This document shows positions 19,376 through 27,439 of a stretch of 64,000 nucleotides of DNA, in pieces. Positions within the stretch are counted from its first letter, which is position 1; every line of letters starts with the position of its first letter. Source of the DNA: Streptomyces antimycoticus (GTDB lineage: Bacteria; Actinomycetota; Actinomycetes; Streptomycetales; Streptomycetaceae); NCBI RefSeq assembly GCF_005405925.1, contig NZ_BJHV01000001.1, positions 7,378,001 through 7,442,000 on the forward strand, given 5' to 3'. Below the pieces are notes generated by a model, which was not told the DNA's origin, did no database searches, and worked only from the letters and a program-made list of their open reading frames with translations. The position numbers and the translations under genes are program-made.

Positions 19376-20368
19376 TCAGATCCGCCGTCCGTAGGCCCGC
19401 AGCGTCAGCAGCGCCTCGATGGTCGCCACGGACCGCCACTCCAGCGTGGCCCCCGGCGTCCACGGGCGCCGGGGCGGCGGCCAGCCGCCGTCCTCCTGCT
19501 GCGCGGCCACGAGCACGTCCAGGGACCGCTCCACCTCGGCCTCGGTGAACCACCGGCGCGCCAGCGAGCCAGGCGTACGGGCGACGTCGTGCACCTGGGG
19601 CTCACCACCGGGGCCCTGCCCCGGTGGCAGGGGGCGATCCTCGGCGCGCTCGGGGGCCGTCGGCGGCACGATCAGCCGCTCCTCCCGCACCCGGCGGCCG
19701 AGCCGCTCGGCCGCCGCCTCGGCGCGTGCCCGGTCCGGCGCCCCGTCCAGGAAGGCGACGGCCGCCGCGACCTCGTAAGGACGCGTCGTCGCGCCGCCCT
19801 CCCCCAGGGCGGCGACCGCCGCCCAGCAGAAGTCCGTGGCCCGGAAGAGCCACGCATGCCACACCTCGTTGCGGTGCAGCAGCCCCACCACCGGCCCGGT
19901 GGTCAGCAGATCACTGCGCGCATCGTCCGCCGCCGGGACCCAGGGTGCCGCCGGATAACCGCGCAGCGAGGGGTGGCAGGCGGGCAGCGCGCCGTCCGGG
20001 GTGGACACGGACGTCAGATAGCGGCACAGCCGCTCCACCCGCTGTCCGCCGCAGCGCCCGATCCCGTCGAGCACCCGTAAGGCGTGCACGGCATGCAGCG
20101 GCTGGCTCACCGGGCCACGCAGATCCGGCTCCAGCGCATGGCCATAGCCCCCGTCGGTCCCCAGATACGCGGCCAGCGCGGTCTCGACCGCCTCGGCGCC
20201 GCCGCCCAGGAAGTGATACGCGAATCTGCGCTGCTCCAGCACGCGGGCGGTCAGCCAGACGAACCGCTCGGCGCGGGAGAGCGCGGAGGACTCGGCCGGC
20301 GGAGCCGGCTCGGCGGGCCCGGGCGTGGGAAGGGAGGTCGGGGAGGGGAGGCTTGCGGATCGTTCCAT
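19376..20368 (-). CDS. prenyltransferase/squalene-cyclase-fold protein, function unknown
   Basis: A 330-residue soluble protein with QW-like repeat character: LGTDGGYGHALEPDLRGP near residue 75, and QQEDGGWPPPRRPWTPG near 295. This points to the alpha/alpha toroid of terpenoid cyclases and prenyltransferases, but the DxDD catalytic motif of squalene-hopene cyclases is not visible. The first 30 residues are Pro/Ser-rich and probably disordered. Homologues in Streptomyces are annotated as hypothetical. It is convergent with azlCD and divergent from the DUF3046 gene. I would not assign an enzyme activity. Confidence 0.75.
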   Translation of the reverse strand: MERSASLPSPTSLPTPGPAEPAPPAESSALSRAERFVWLTARVLEQRRFAYHFLGGGAEAVETALAAYLGTDGGYGHALEPDLRGPVSQPLHAVHALRVLDGIGRCGGQRVERLCRYLTSVSTPDGALPACHPSLRGYPAAPWVPAADDARSDLLTTGPVVGLLHRNEVWHAWLFRATDFCWAAVAALGEGGATTRPYEVAAAVAFLDGAPDRARAEAAAERLGRRVREERLIVPPTAPERAEDRPLPPGQGPGGEPQVHDVARTPGSLARRWFTEAEVERSLDVLVAAQQEDGGWPPPRRPWTPGATLEWRSVATIEALLTLRAYGRRI

Positions 20369-20446
20369 GGACAGACCGTAGGCCGCTTAACACGGTCGGT
20401 AGGGGGCTCACGCCTGGGTGCACCCCCGGAGCGCGATACTGGTCAC

Positions 20447-20641
20447 ATGCGGTTGACGGACTTCTGGCAGCGAATGGCGGACCACTTCGGCGAGGCGTAC
20501 GCCGACTCCTTCGCGCGCGATCATGTGATGTCGCAACTCGGCGGCCGGACGGTGCACGAGGCACTGACGGACGGCTGGGAGGCCAAGGACGTCTGGCGCG
20601 CGGTCTGCGCCGCGATGGAGATCCCCGAGAGCAGGCGCTGA
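20447..20641 (+). CDS. DUF3046 small conserved protein
   Basis: A 64-residue protein, MRLTDFWQRMADHFGEAY with QLGGRTVHEALTDGWEAKDVWRAVC, matching the DUF3046 family found upstream of recA in actinobacteria. Function is unknown. ATG 20447 is chosen because the upstream extension to 20084 is antisense to the neighbouring gene and lacks homology. Confidence 0.88.
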   Translation: MRLTDFWQRMADHFGEAYADSFARDHVMSQLGGRTVHEALTDGWEAKDVWRAVCAAMEIPESRR

Positions 20642-20720
20642 GCGGCCCTCCGGCTGCTCCGGGTGCACCAGCTTCCGGGGTGGCCAGATTTCTTCGTCCG
20701 GTGTAGGCCACACTTGCTCC

Positions 20721-21926
20721 GTGGCCCCGACCGAAGAGACCCTCCCCTCCGACGCCGACGACACCCCGAGCGCCGCTCGGGCCTCCTCGGACTCCCCGCA
20801 ACCCGCCGCGCGCATGCCGCGCTGGCTGCCGCGCGCCATGGTGCTCGCACTCGCGCTGGTGGCCTGTTACCGCCTTGCGACCTGGGCCTTCGATCAGCTG
20901 ACCGGGCTTCTGCTGAACATCCTGATCGCGTTCTTCCTGGCGCTCGCGATCGAACCGGCCGTGGACCGGATGGCCGCCCGCGGCATGCGCCGGGGGCTGG
21001 CCACGGGGCTGGTCTTTCTCGCCATCCTCATCGGCACCGCGGGCTTCTTCACCCTGCTCGGCTCGATGCTCGCCGATCAGATCATCACCATGGTCCAGGA
21101 CTTCCCGCAGTACCTCGACAATGTCGTCAAGTGGATCAACGACACGTTCCACACGCATCTGTCGCGGCTGGAGATCCAGGACAGCCTGGTGCACTCCGAC
21201 TGGCTGCAGAGCTACGTCAAGAACAGCGCCGACAATGTGCTGGACGTCTCCGCACAGGTGCTCGGCGGGTTGTTCAAGACGCTGACGGTGACCTTGTTCG
21301 CCTTCTACTTCGCCGCCGACGGGCCCCGGCTGCGCCGCGCGCTGTGCTCGGTGCTGCCGCCGACCCGGCAGGTCGAGGTGTTGCGCGCCTGGGAGATCGC
21401 GGTCGCCAAGACCGGCGGCTACATCTACTCCCGCGGGCTGATGGCGCTGATCTCCGGCGTCGCCCACTACATCCTGCTGGAGGCACTGGGCGTGCCCTAC
21501 GCCCCGGCGCTCGCCGTCTGGGTGGGGCTGATCTCGCAGTTCATCCCGACCATCGGCACCTATTTGGCCGGGGCGCTGCCGATGCTGATCGCGTTCACCA
21601 TCGACCCCTGGTACGCGCTGTGGGTCCTGATCTTCGTCGTGATCTACCAGCAGTTCGAGAACTATCTGCTGCAGCCGAGGATCACCGCCAGGACGGTGGA
21701 CATCCACCCGGCCGTCTCCTTCGGATCAGTCATAGCGGGTACCGCGCTGCTGGGCGCGGTGGGCGCGCTGATCGCGATTCCGGCGACCGCGACGCTGCAG
21801 GCGTTCCTCGGCGCGTACATCAAGCGCTATGACGTGACCGACGATCTGCGGGTGCACGGGCGCACGCGGCGGCGCGGCATGTCGGCCCTCGCGCGGATGC
21901 GTGCCGCGTTGGTGCGGCGCAGTTGA
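20721..21926 (+). CDS. AI-2E family transporter (permease)
   Basis: A 401-residue membrane protein with about eight hydrophobic segments, including LLNILIAFFLALAIEPAVDRMAARG and the family's PTIGTYLAGALPMLIAFTIDP and IYQQFENYLLQPRI motifs. AI-2E proteins are probable small-molecule or ion exporters; despite the name, transport of autoinducer-2 is not general. GTG 20721 starts the gene with no clear ribosome site. It lies just upstream of recA on the same strand, but recA has its own promoter. Confidence 0.88.
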   Translation: MAPTEETLPSDADDTPSAARASSDSPQPAARMPRWLPRAMVLALALVACYRLATWAFDQLTGLLLNILIAFFLALAIEPAVDRMAARGMRRGLATGLVFLAILIGTAGFFTLLGSMLADQIITMVQDFPQYLDNVVKWINDTFHTHLSRLEIQDSLVHSDWLQSYVKNSADNVLDVSAQVLGGLFKTLTVTLFAFYFAADGPRLRRALCSVLPPTRQVEVLRAWEIAVAKTGGYIYSRGLMALISGVAHYILLEALGVPYAPALAVWVGLISQFIPTIGTYLAGALPMLIAFTIDPWYALWVLIFVVIYQQFENYLLQPRITARTVDIHPAVSFGSVIAGTALLGAVGALIAIPATATLQAFLGAYIKRYDVTDDLRVHGRTRRRGMSALARMRAALVRRS

Positions 21927-21934
21927 CACAAAAA

Positions 21935-21951
21935 TCGAACATCCATTCTGA
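21935..21951 (+). promoter_or_regulatory. LexA-binding SOS box upstream of recA
   Basis: TCGAACATCCATTCTGA contains the imperfect palindrome GAAC-N4-ATTC, close to the actinobacterial SOS consensus CGAAC-N4-GTTCG. A TTGACA hexamer at 21923-21928 lies just upstream, so the box sits between -35 and -10 and bound LexA would block the promoter. It is 112 bases before the recA start. A second SOS box lies upstream of lexA in this window. Confidence 0.82.
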
Positions 21952-22062
21952 TGGAGGCCCGACAGGTTATCCACAGGCCGAGGACGTCAGGGCCGCTTGT
22001 CAGTGGCAGGCGCTAGCGTCATGGACGTGAAGCGATCGACTCAAGCAAACCGGGTGGGACCC

Positions 22063-23202
22063 ATGGCAGGAACGGACCGCGAGAAGGCGCTCGATGCCGC
22101 GCTCGCACAGATTGAACGGCAATTCGGCAAGGGCGCCGTGATGCGCATGGGCGATCGGCCAAACGAGCCGATCGAGGTCATCCCCACCGGGTCGACCGCT
22201 CTCGACGTCGCCCTCGGCGTCGGCGGTCTGCCGCGCGGCCGGGTGGTCGAGGTCTACGGCCCCGAGTCCTCCGGTAAGACGACCCTGACCCTGCACGCGG
22301 TGGCCAATGCCCAGCGGGCCGGCGGCACCGTTGCCTTCGTGGACGCCGAGCACGCCCTCGACCCTGACTACGCGCAGAAGCTGGGCGTGGACACCGACTC
22401 CCTGATCCTGTCCCAGCCGGACAACGGCGAGCAGGCGCTCGAGATCGTGGACATGCTGGTCCGCTCCGGCGCCCTCGACCTCATCGTCATCGACTCCGTC
22501 GCCGCCCTGGTGCCGCGCGCGGAGATCGAGGGCGAGATGGGCGACTCCCACGTCGGCCTCCAGGCCCGGCTGATGAGCCAGGCGCTCCGCAAGATCACCA
22601 GCGCGCTCAACCAGTCCAAGACCACCGCGATCTTCATCAACCAGCTCCGCGAGAAGATCGGCGTGATGTTCGGCTCGCCGGAGACCACGACCGGTGGCCG
22701 GGCGCTGAAGTTCTACGCGTCGGTGCGCATCGACATCCGCCGCATCGAGACCCTCAAGGACGGCACCGACGCGGTCGGCAACCGCACCCGCGTCAAGGTC
22801 GTCAAGAACAAGGTCGCGCCGCCCTTCAAGCAGGCCGAGTTCGACATCCTCTACGGCCAGGGCATCAGCCGCGAGGGTGGTCTGATCGACATGGGCGTCG
22901 AGCACGGCTTCGTCCGCAAGTCCGGTGCCTGGTACACCTACGAGGGCGACCAGCTCGGCCAGGGCAAGGAGAATGCCCGCAACTTCCTGAAGGACAACCC
23001 CGATCTCGCCAATGAGATCGAGAAGAAGATCAAGGAAAAGCTCGGCATCGGGGTGAGGCCCCAGGATCCGGCGGCCGCGGCACCCACCACGGACGCGGCT
23101 GGTGCCGCGGGCGTGACCGACGCCGCACCGGCGAAGGCCGTGGCCGCTCCGGCGGCCAAGTCCGGGGCGAAGGCGGCCAAGACCGCCGCGGCCAAGAGCT
23201 GA
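22063..23202 (+). CDS. recA: recombinase RecA
   Basis: A 379-residue strand-exchange ATPase that also triggers LexA self-cleavage. Walker A is GPESSGKTT near residue 67, and the L2-loop region [19 protein letters not shown] is intact. The Ala/Lys-rich C-terminal tail (about 340-379) is typical of Streptomyces. Start ATG 22063 ([10 protein letters not shown]) follows GGTGGGA; the upstream in-frame GTG 21997 lies in the leader and is rejected. RecX starts 2 bases after the stop, so the two are co-transcribed. Confidence 0.98.
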   Translation: MAGTDREKALDAALAQIERQFGKGAVMRMGDRPNEPIEVIPTGSTALDVALGVGGLPRGRVVEVYGPESSGKTTLTLHAVANAQRAGGTVAFVDAEHALDPDYAQKLGVDTDSLILSQPDNGEQALEIVDMLVRSGALDLIVIDSVAALVPRAEIEGEMGDSHVGLQARLMSQALRKITSALNQSKTTAIFINQLREKIGVMFGSPETTTGGRALKFYASVRIDIRRIETLKDGTDAVGNRTRVKVVKNKVAPPFKQAEFDILYGQGISREGGLIDMGVEHGFVRKSGAWYTYEGDQLGQGKENARNFLKDNPDLANEIEKKIKEKLGIGVRPQDPAAAAPTTDAAGAAGVTDAAPAKAVAAPAAKSGAKAAKTAAAKS

Positions 23203-23204
23203 CC

Positions 23205-23816
23205 GTGACACGGCGGACCGAATGGCCGGACGGCCCAGGCCGTCCGGAGCGACCGGACCGTCCGGACAGCGGCGCCCCCTCCTTGTCGAGGGCCGAGCAG
23301 GGGCCGCCGCCCGGCCCGGAGGAGCAGGCGCGGGCGATCTGCCTGCGCCTGCTCACCGGGACCCCACGCACCCGTAAGCAGCTCGCGGACGCGCTGCGCA
23401 CCCGGGGCATCCCCGATGACGCGGCGCAGGAGGTGCTGTCCCGGTTCGAGGGCGTCGGCCTGATCGACGACGCGGCGTTCGCCGAGGCATGGGTGGAGTC
23501 CCGGCACCACAGCCGGGGGCTCGCCCGGCGGGCGCTCGCCCGTGAGCTGCGCACCAAGGGCGTGGACTCCGCCCTGATCGACGAGGCCGTGGGACAGCTC
23601 GACGCCGATCAGGAGGAGCGGACGGCGCAGGAGCTGGTCGAGCGCAAGCTGAGGGCTACCCGTGGCCTCGACCGGGAGAAGCGGATCCGCCGTCTCGCCG
23701 GGATGCTGGCCCGCAAGGGCTACTCCGAGGGGCTGGCGCTGCGGGTGGTGCGGCGTGCCCTGGAGGAGGAGGGAGAGGACCCGGACCTCCTGGACCACCA
23801 CCTCCCCGACCTCTGA
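23205..23816 (+). CDS. recX: regulatory protein RecX
   Basis: A 203-residue RecA modulator that inhibits filament growth. The first 50 residues are Arg/Pro/Gly-rich and poorly conserved; the helical RecX repeats follow (AICLRLLTGTPRTRKQLADA, GLIDDAAFAEAWVESR, KGYSEGLALRVVRRAL). GTG 23205 lies 2 bases after the recA stop, so translation is likely coupled and RecX made at lower levels. Confidence 0.95.
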   Translation: MTRRTEWPDGPGRPERPDRPDSGAPSLSRAEQGPPPGPEEQARAICLRLLTGTPRTRKQLADALRTRGIPDDAAQEVLSRFEGVGLIDDAAFAEAWVESRHHSRGLARRALARELRTKGVDSALIDEAVGQLDADQEERTAQELVERKLRATRGLDREKRIRRLAGMLARKGYSEGLALRVVRRALEEEGEDPDLLDHHLPDL

Positions 23817-23950
23817 GCCCCAGTGGCGCGCCGCGGCGGGGCTGTGGGCTGTGGGCTGTGACGGCCCTGGGGGTCAAACCGGTGAAGCCGGCTACCGAGA
23901 ACGAGCGATGTCCGGCCGTGTGGCAGACGCGCGGCCCTCAAGACGCGTGC

Positions 23951-24053
23951 CCCGATCAGTGCGACACCCGAGCCGCGCGACACCCGATCAGTGCGACACC
24001 CGAGACATGAGGCCTCGAGACGCCTGACACCCGAGACATGCGGCACCCGAATC
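23951..24053. repeat. GACACCCGA repeat cluster after recX
   Basis: A 22-bp word occurs perfectly at 23951-23972 and 23983-24004 (core GATCAGTGCGACACCCGAG), and the shorter core GACACCCGA recurs at about 24026 and, as GGCACCCGA, at 24042. The cluster fills most of the 249-bp gap between recX and the convergent rhodanese gene. No frame looks coding. It resembles local slippage expansion rather than CRISPR. Confidence 0.75.
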
Positions 24054-24065
24054 CAGTGGGTGGCG

Positions 24066-24452
24066 CTAGCGCACCGGGAGGCCCGCCGCGCGCCATGCCT
24101 GGAAGCCGCCGATGAGATCGGTCGCGCGCTCCAGGCCCAGCTGACGCAGCGAGACCGCGGCGAAGCTGGACGCGTAGCCCTCGTTGCACACCACCACGAC
24201 CCGCAGATCGTGATGGGTGGCCTCGGGCAGCCGGTGGTCGCACTGCGGGTCGAGCCGCCACTCCAGCTCGTTCCGCTCGACGATCAGCGCCCCCGGAATG
24301 GTGCCGTCGCGCTCCCGCAGCGCCGCGTACCGTATGTCCACCAGTAGCGCGCCCTGGACTTGGGCCGCCGCGGCATCGAGGGGCTCCAGCCGGTCGAGTT
24401 CCTCGCGGGCCTCGGCCAGCAGCTCGTCCACGCTCCGCTTGGTCGTGCCCAT
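24066..24452 (-). CDS. rhodanese-like sulfurtransferase
   Basis: A 128-residue single rhodanese domain. The substrate-binding Cys lies in VVVVCNEGYASSFAA and the family's GGFQAWRAAGLPV ending is intact. Rhodaneses move sulfane sulfur, for example from thiosulfate to cyanide or to thiols. It starts 4 bases after the cysteine dioxygenase gene, and both sit behind a Cys-rich leader peptide, so it probably handles sulfur released during cysteine breakdown. Confidence 0.9.
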   Translation of the reverse strand: MGTTKRSVDELLAEAREELDRLEPLDAAAAQVQGALLVDIRYAALRERDGTIPGALIVERNELEWRLDPQCDHRLPEATHHDLRVVVVCNEGYASSFAAVSLRQLGLERATDLIGGFQAWRAAGLPVR

Positions 24453-24456
24453 CGTG

Positions 24457-25032
24457 TTATCCCCACTCCTCGGGCCGCTCGACCTGCTCCAGCCGCAGCG
24501 TATGACCGGTGCGGCTGTAGCGCCGCATCAGCGGCAGCGGCGGATAGTAGGCGTGCACCGACACCGCATGCTCGGTGTCGGACGGATTGATCACCTCATG
24601 CACATGATGCGGTCCGAAAGCGCGGCCCTGCCCGGCGGGCAGCCGCCGCTCGCGGTCCACATCGTCGGCCAGCTCAAGGGTCTTCCAGCCCTCGGTGGGC
24701 AGACGCGCGGCGAGTGACTGCTCGTTGAGCGCACCCGCCGCCGCGACGAAGGCCCCATGGGAGCCGCCGTGGTCGTGCCAGCCGGTGCCGGTGCCCGGAG
24801 GCCAGCCGATCAGCCAGGCTTCGCTGCCGCCCGGCCCGTCGAGGCGCAGCCAGGTGCGGCCCTCCGGATCGAGCGGAAGGGAGGCGACGAGCTCGGCGTC
24901 GGCGGCGGTCCGGCGGGCGAAGTCGAGCAGCTCCGCGGCGCTGGGCGGAGCGGCCGGGCCGGATGCCGGGTCCGTGATGACGTCCGTGGAAGGGCGCACG
25001 GGACCGGGGGTGGAAGTGCGTACGTCGGGCAC
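24457..25032 (-). CDS. cysteine dioxygenase family protein
   Basis: A 191-residue cupin that should oxidise cysteine to cysteine sulfinate using iron and oxygen. The metal-binding His residues are visible in GTGWHDHGGSHGAF and GPHHVHEVINP. GTG 25032 is chosen because AGGACGG lies 6 bases upstream; an upstream in-frame start near 25116 would overlap the leader peptide. It forms an operon with the rhodanese gene. Related cupins act on 3-mercaptopropionate, but the Cys leader favours cysteine as the substrate. Confidence 0.87.
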   Translation of the reverse strand: MPDVRTSTPGPVRPSTDVITDPASGPAAPPSAAELLDFARRTAADAELVASLPLDPEGRTWLRLDGPGGSEAWLIGWPPGTGTGWHDHGGSHGAFVAAAGALNEQSLAARLPTEGWKTLELADDVDRERRLPAGQGRAFGPHHVHEVINPSDTEHAVSVHAYYPPLPLMRRYSRTGHTLRLEQVERPEEWG

Positions 25033-25062
25033 AGAGAACCGTCCTGAGTGATCGCGAAAGAG

Positions 25063-25079
25063 GCGCGGCCGCACCGCGC
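25063..25079. promoter_or_regulatory. small hairpin between leader peptide and cysteine dioxygenase
   Basis: GCGCGG at 25063-25068 can pair with CCGCGC at 25074-25079 across a 5-base loop. It lies between the stop of the leader peptide and the ribosome site of the dioxygenase gene. It is too short to be a convincing terminator alone, but its position fits a role in ribosome-dependent control. Confidence 0.4.
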
Positions 25080-25093
25080 GGGAAAGAAGCGGA

Positions 25094-25183
25094 TCAACAG
25101 GACGGACGACAGACACAGCCCGCGTAGCGGACCAGGTCCAGATGGACCCTCCGCCAGAAGCGAGGCAAGCAGGTGTCAGTCAC
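25094..25183 (-). CDS. Cys-rich leader peptide upstream of cysteine dioxygenase
   Basis: A 29-codon frame from GTG 25183 to TGA 25094. Its second half reads RRVHLDLVRYAGCVCRPSC, with three Cys codons in the last seven positions. I recall short peptides with an HVDL-R core and a Cys-containing end as putative leader peptides upstream of sulfur-metabolism genes in Streptomyces. The model is that ribosomes stall at Cys codons when charged tRNA-Cys is scarce, changing expression downstream. The peptide ends 61 bases before the dioxygenase start. The ribosome site before GTG is weak, which is the main doubt. Confidence 0.78.
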   Translation of the reverse strand: MTDTCLPRFWRRVHLDLVRYAGCVCRPSC

Positions 25184-25403
25184 GCTGCGAAGTGAATCAT
25201 GTGCCGGAAAGGAAGGTCAACCTCACCGGCTCGCGCCCGGACCACGCACGCCCTGACTCGGACCGCACGCCCGGACGCAGGCCGGGCGCTCGGCCGCGGA
25301 CCGCGCGCCCCGGACTGCCCCGCACGCCCGGAGACAAATCCGACCGCGCGCCCGACCGCGCGCCCGAGCGCGCCCCGGCGCGGCCTCGTCGGTCGATCCC
25401 GCA

Positions 25404-27155
25404 CTACTGCCGCGCGCTCGCCTCCGCCGGTACGCCCCTGGCCGCATTCCCGCCCCGGGCCGCGTCCGCGCACGCGTACAGCGCGCTCGGCCGCACCCCG
25501 GACAGCGCCGCGGCGAGATGGCCGTCCGGCCGTACCAGCAGCACCGTGTGCGCCGGGGCGCCCGGATACGCCTCGGCGACCAGCAGCTCGGTGCGCAGGG
25601 GCAGCGCCGCGACAGCCGCCGCCAGCCTCGGCATCAGCCCGGCACGCATCCAGTGACGGCGGTCCCACACCCCGGTGCCGGGCGCCACCAGCACCACCAG
25701 CAGCTCCCGGCCGAGCCGCTCCCGCAGCCGTACGACCGAGCCGTCCGGAGCGGTCACCGGCACATCGGCGACCGGCGCCCCGGGCGCCGTACCCACCGTG
25801 ATCGAGCCATCCGGCGGCGCCGCAGGGGCCAGCGGCGAACGGTCGTAGACCGGCGGCGCGCCCAGCGGTCCCTGTCCGAGGTGACCGTCGGTGAGCAGTG
25901 CGTCATGCCCGCGCGCCCCGCCGGGCCGCACGGTGCGCCGCACCGCGTGCCAGCCGCCGGCCGCCCGCAGCAGTGGCAGCGCCTGGTCCGCCGCGCGCAG
26001 CCGGGCCCCCACGGCTCCGCGCCGCTCCGCCTGATAGCTGTCCAGCAGCGCCTCCGAGGCCCCGTGGTGCCAGGCCAGGGACAGTTTCCAGGCCAGGTTG
26101 TCGACGTCCCGCAGCCCCTCTTCGAGCCCCTGGGTGCCGAGCGCGCCCAGCAGATGGGCGGCGTCCCCGGCCAGGAAGGCGCGCCCCACGCGCCAGCGCA
26201 GCGCGAGCCGGTGGTGCACGGTGTGCACGCCGGTGTCCAGCAGCTCATAGGGGGGCTCGGAATCCCCGCACCACCCCGTGAGGGTGTCGCGCACCCGCAC
26301 CAGCAGGGCATCGGGGGTGACGAGATCGCGGCCGGGCGGCAGCAGCCAGTCGACCCGCCACAGGCTGTGCGGCAGCGGCCGGGCGGTCACCTCAGCGTCG
26401 ATGCTGCGCCAGGGCGGGGAGCGGTGCAGCACGGCCTCGCCGGGCCAGGGGAGTTCGACGCGCAGCGCCGCGACGGCGTGCCGCTCCACCGCCGTACGGC
26501 CCGGGAAGCGTACGCCCAGGAGCTTGCGGACGGTGGACCGCGGCCCGTCGCAGCCCACCAGATAGCTGCCCCGCCACCACGTGGCCTGGGCGCCCCGGGT
26601 GCGCACCCCGACGCCGTGGTCGTCCTGCTCCAGACTGTCGATCCGGCTTCCGGAGACGATGCGGACGAGGTCCTCGTCGCCGATGGCGGCCAGCGAGCCC
26701 CGCAGCGCCCGGGTGAGTTCATGCTGGGGCAGATGCACCGGTGAGGCCATCGGCGCCGGTGCCGCCTCGTCATCGAGCCCGTCACCGCCGGGGGAGTCCA
26801 CGGCCTTCGTAAGGCCGCCGTCCCAGCCGCCGGCGCCACGCTGCCCGCCCAAGAGACCGCCGGTGCCGCGCTCGCCGCCGAAGAGGCTGCCGGGCGTGAG
26901 GGCCACCTGCCGTACCAGTTGCCGCCGCCGCATCGTGCGCCATCCGGTCCATGGCCGTGTCCGGGCGGTGACCCGGCAGCCCAGCCGCTCCAGCAGGGCG
27001 GCGGCGTCCGGGCGCAGCACGACGGTGCGCGCCAGCCGGCTCTCCTCACCGCCCGTGGACTCGTCCAGCAGGATGACGGGCACCTCGAGGCGCGCCAGGG
27101 CGAGGGCCAGGGTGAGGCCGACCGGGCCCGCCCCGGCGACGATCACCGGGTCCAC
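25404..27155 (-). CDS. FAD-dependent aromatic monooxygenase (PHBH-like)
   Basis: A 583-residue class A flavoprotein hydroxylase. The FAD-binding GxGxxG is at the very N-terminus (VIVAGAGPVGLTLALALA), the second FAD motif is GRAFLAGDAAHLLGALGTQGL, and the C-terminus resembles the thioredoxin-like domain of phenol hydroxylases. The family hydroxylates aromatic compounds, often in degradation or polyketide tailoring. A Gly-rich insert (GTGGLLGGQRGAGGWDGG) near residue 120 is unusual. GTG 27155 is chosen over upstream starts because homology begins at VDPVIVAGAG. It stands alone between the cysteine genes and the glu operon terminator; the substrate is unknown. Confidence 0.85.
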   Translation of the reverse strand: MDPVIVAGAGPVGLTLALALARLEVPVILLDESTGGEESRLARTVVLRPDAAALLERLGCRVTARTRPWTGWRTMRRRQLVRQVALTPGSLFGGERGTGGLLGGQRGAGGWDGGLTKAVDSPGGDGLDDEAAPAPMASPVHLPQHELTRALRGSLAAIGDEDLVRIVSGSRIDSLEQDDHGVGVRTRGAQATWWRGSYLVGCDGPRSTVRKLLGVRFPGRTAVERHAVAALRVELPWPGEAVLHRSPPWRSIDAEVTARPLPHSLWRVDWLLPPGRDLVTPDALLVRVRDTLTGWCGDSEPPYELLDTGVHTVHHRLALRWRVGRAFLAGDAAHLLGALGTQGLEEGLRDVDNLAWKLSLAWHHGASEALLDSYQAERRGAVGARLRAADQALPLLRAAGGWHAVRRTVRPGGARGHDALLTDGHLGQGPLGAPPVYDRSPLAPAAPPDGSITVGTAPGAPVADVPVTAPDGSVVRLRERLGRELLVVLVAPGTGVWDRRHWMRAGLMPRLAAAVAALPLRTELLVAEAYPGAPAHTVLLVRPDGHLAAALSGVRPSALYACADAARGGNAARGVPAEASARQ

Positions 27156-27272
27156 GGTGCGGTTCCTGTGGCCCTGCGGGTCGTACGTGACGTACGGAAA
27201 TTGGCAGTTGAAACCCGGTGAGCGATCACAGAAAGCATGCAACCCACTGCCGCTGCCCGCGTCAAGCGACGA

Positions 27273-27300
27273 AGGGCGGTGGCGCGTGCGCCACCGCCCT
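27273..27300. terminator. intrinsic terminator of the gluABCD operon
   Basis: AGGGCGGTGGCGC at 27273-27285 is followed after 2 bases by its exact reverse complement at 27288-27300. It lies 138 bases past the gluD stop, before the FAD monooxygenase start. Confidence 0.8.
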
Positions 27301-27319
27301 GGTAAGGGTTTCACTCGTC

Positions 27320-27439
27320 CGCCCGGCCCCCGGACGGACCTTCGCCCGGCCCCCCGGACGGACCTCCGCCGGGTCGCCGGACGGCCCTCCGCCCGGTCGC
27401 CCGGACGCTCGTCCGCCCGGTCCTCCCGGACGGCCCCTC
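27320..27439. repeat. five degenerate copies of a 23-26-bp repeat after gluD
   Basis: Units begin at 27320, 27343, 27367, 27390 and 27414, each reading roughly CGCCCGG-(T/C)C-CCCGGACGG-CC-TC. They fill the space between the terminator hairpin and the gluD stop. Each unit contains complementary CCCGG and CCGG words and could fold. The length varies from 23 to 26 bases, so a coding role is unlikely. Confidence 0.75.

Noticed and set aside
23951..24053. CRISPR array
   Set aside because: Only two perfect copies with a 10-bp gap; no uniform spacers and no cas genes.
25180..25668. Minus-strand frame of 162 codons upstream of the leader peptide
   Set aside because: Overlaps the end of the FAD monooxygenase in another frame and has no homology.
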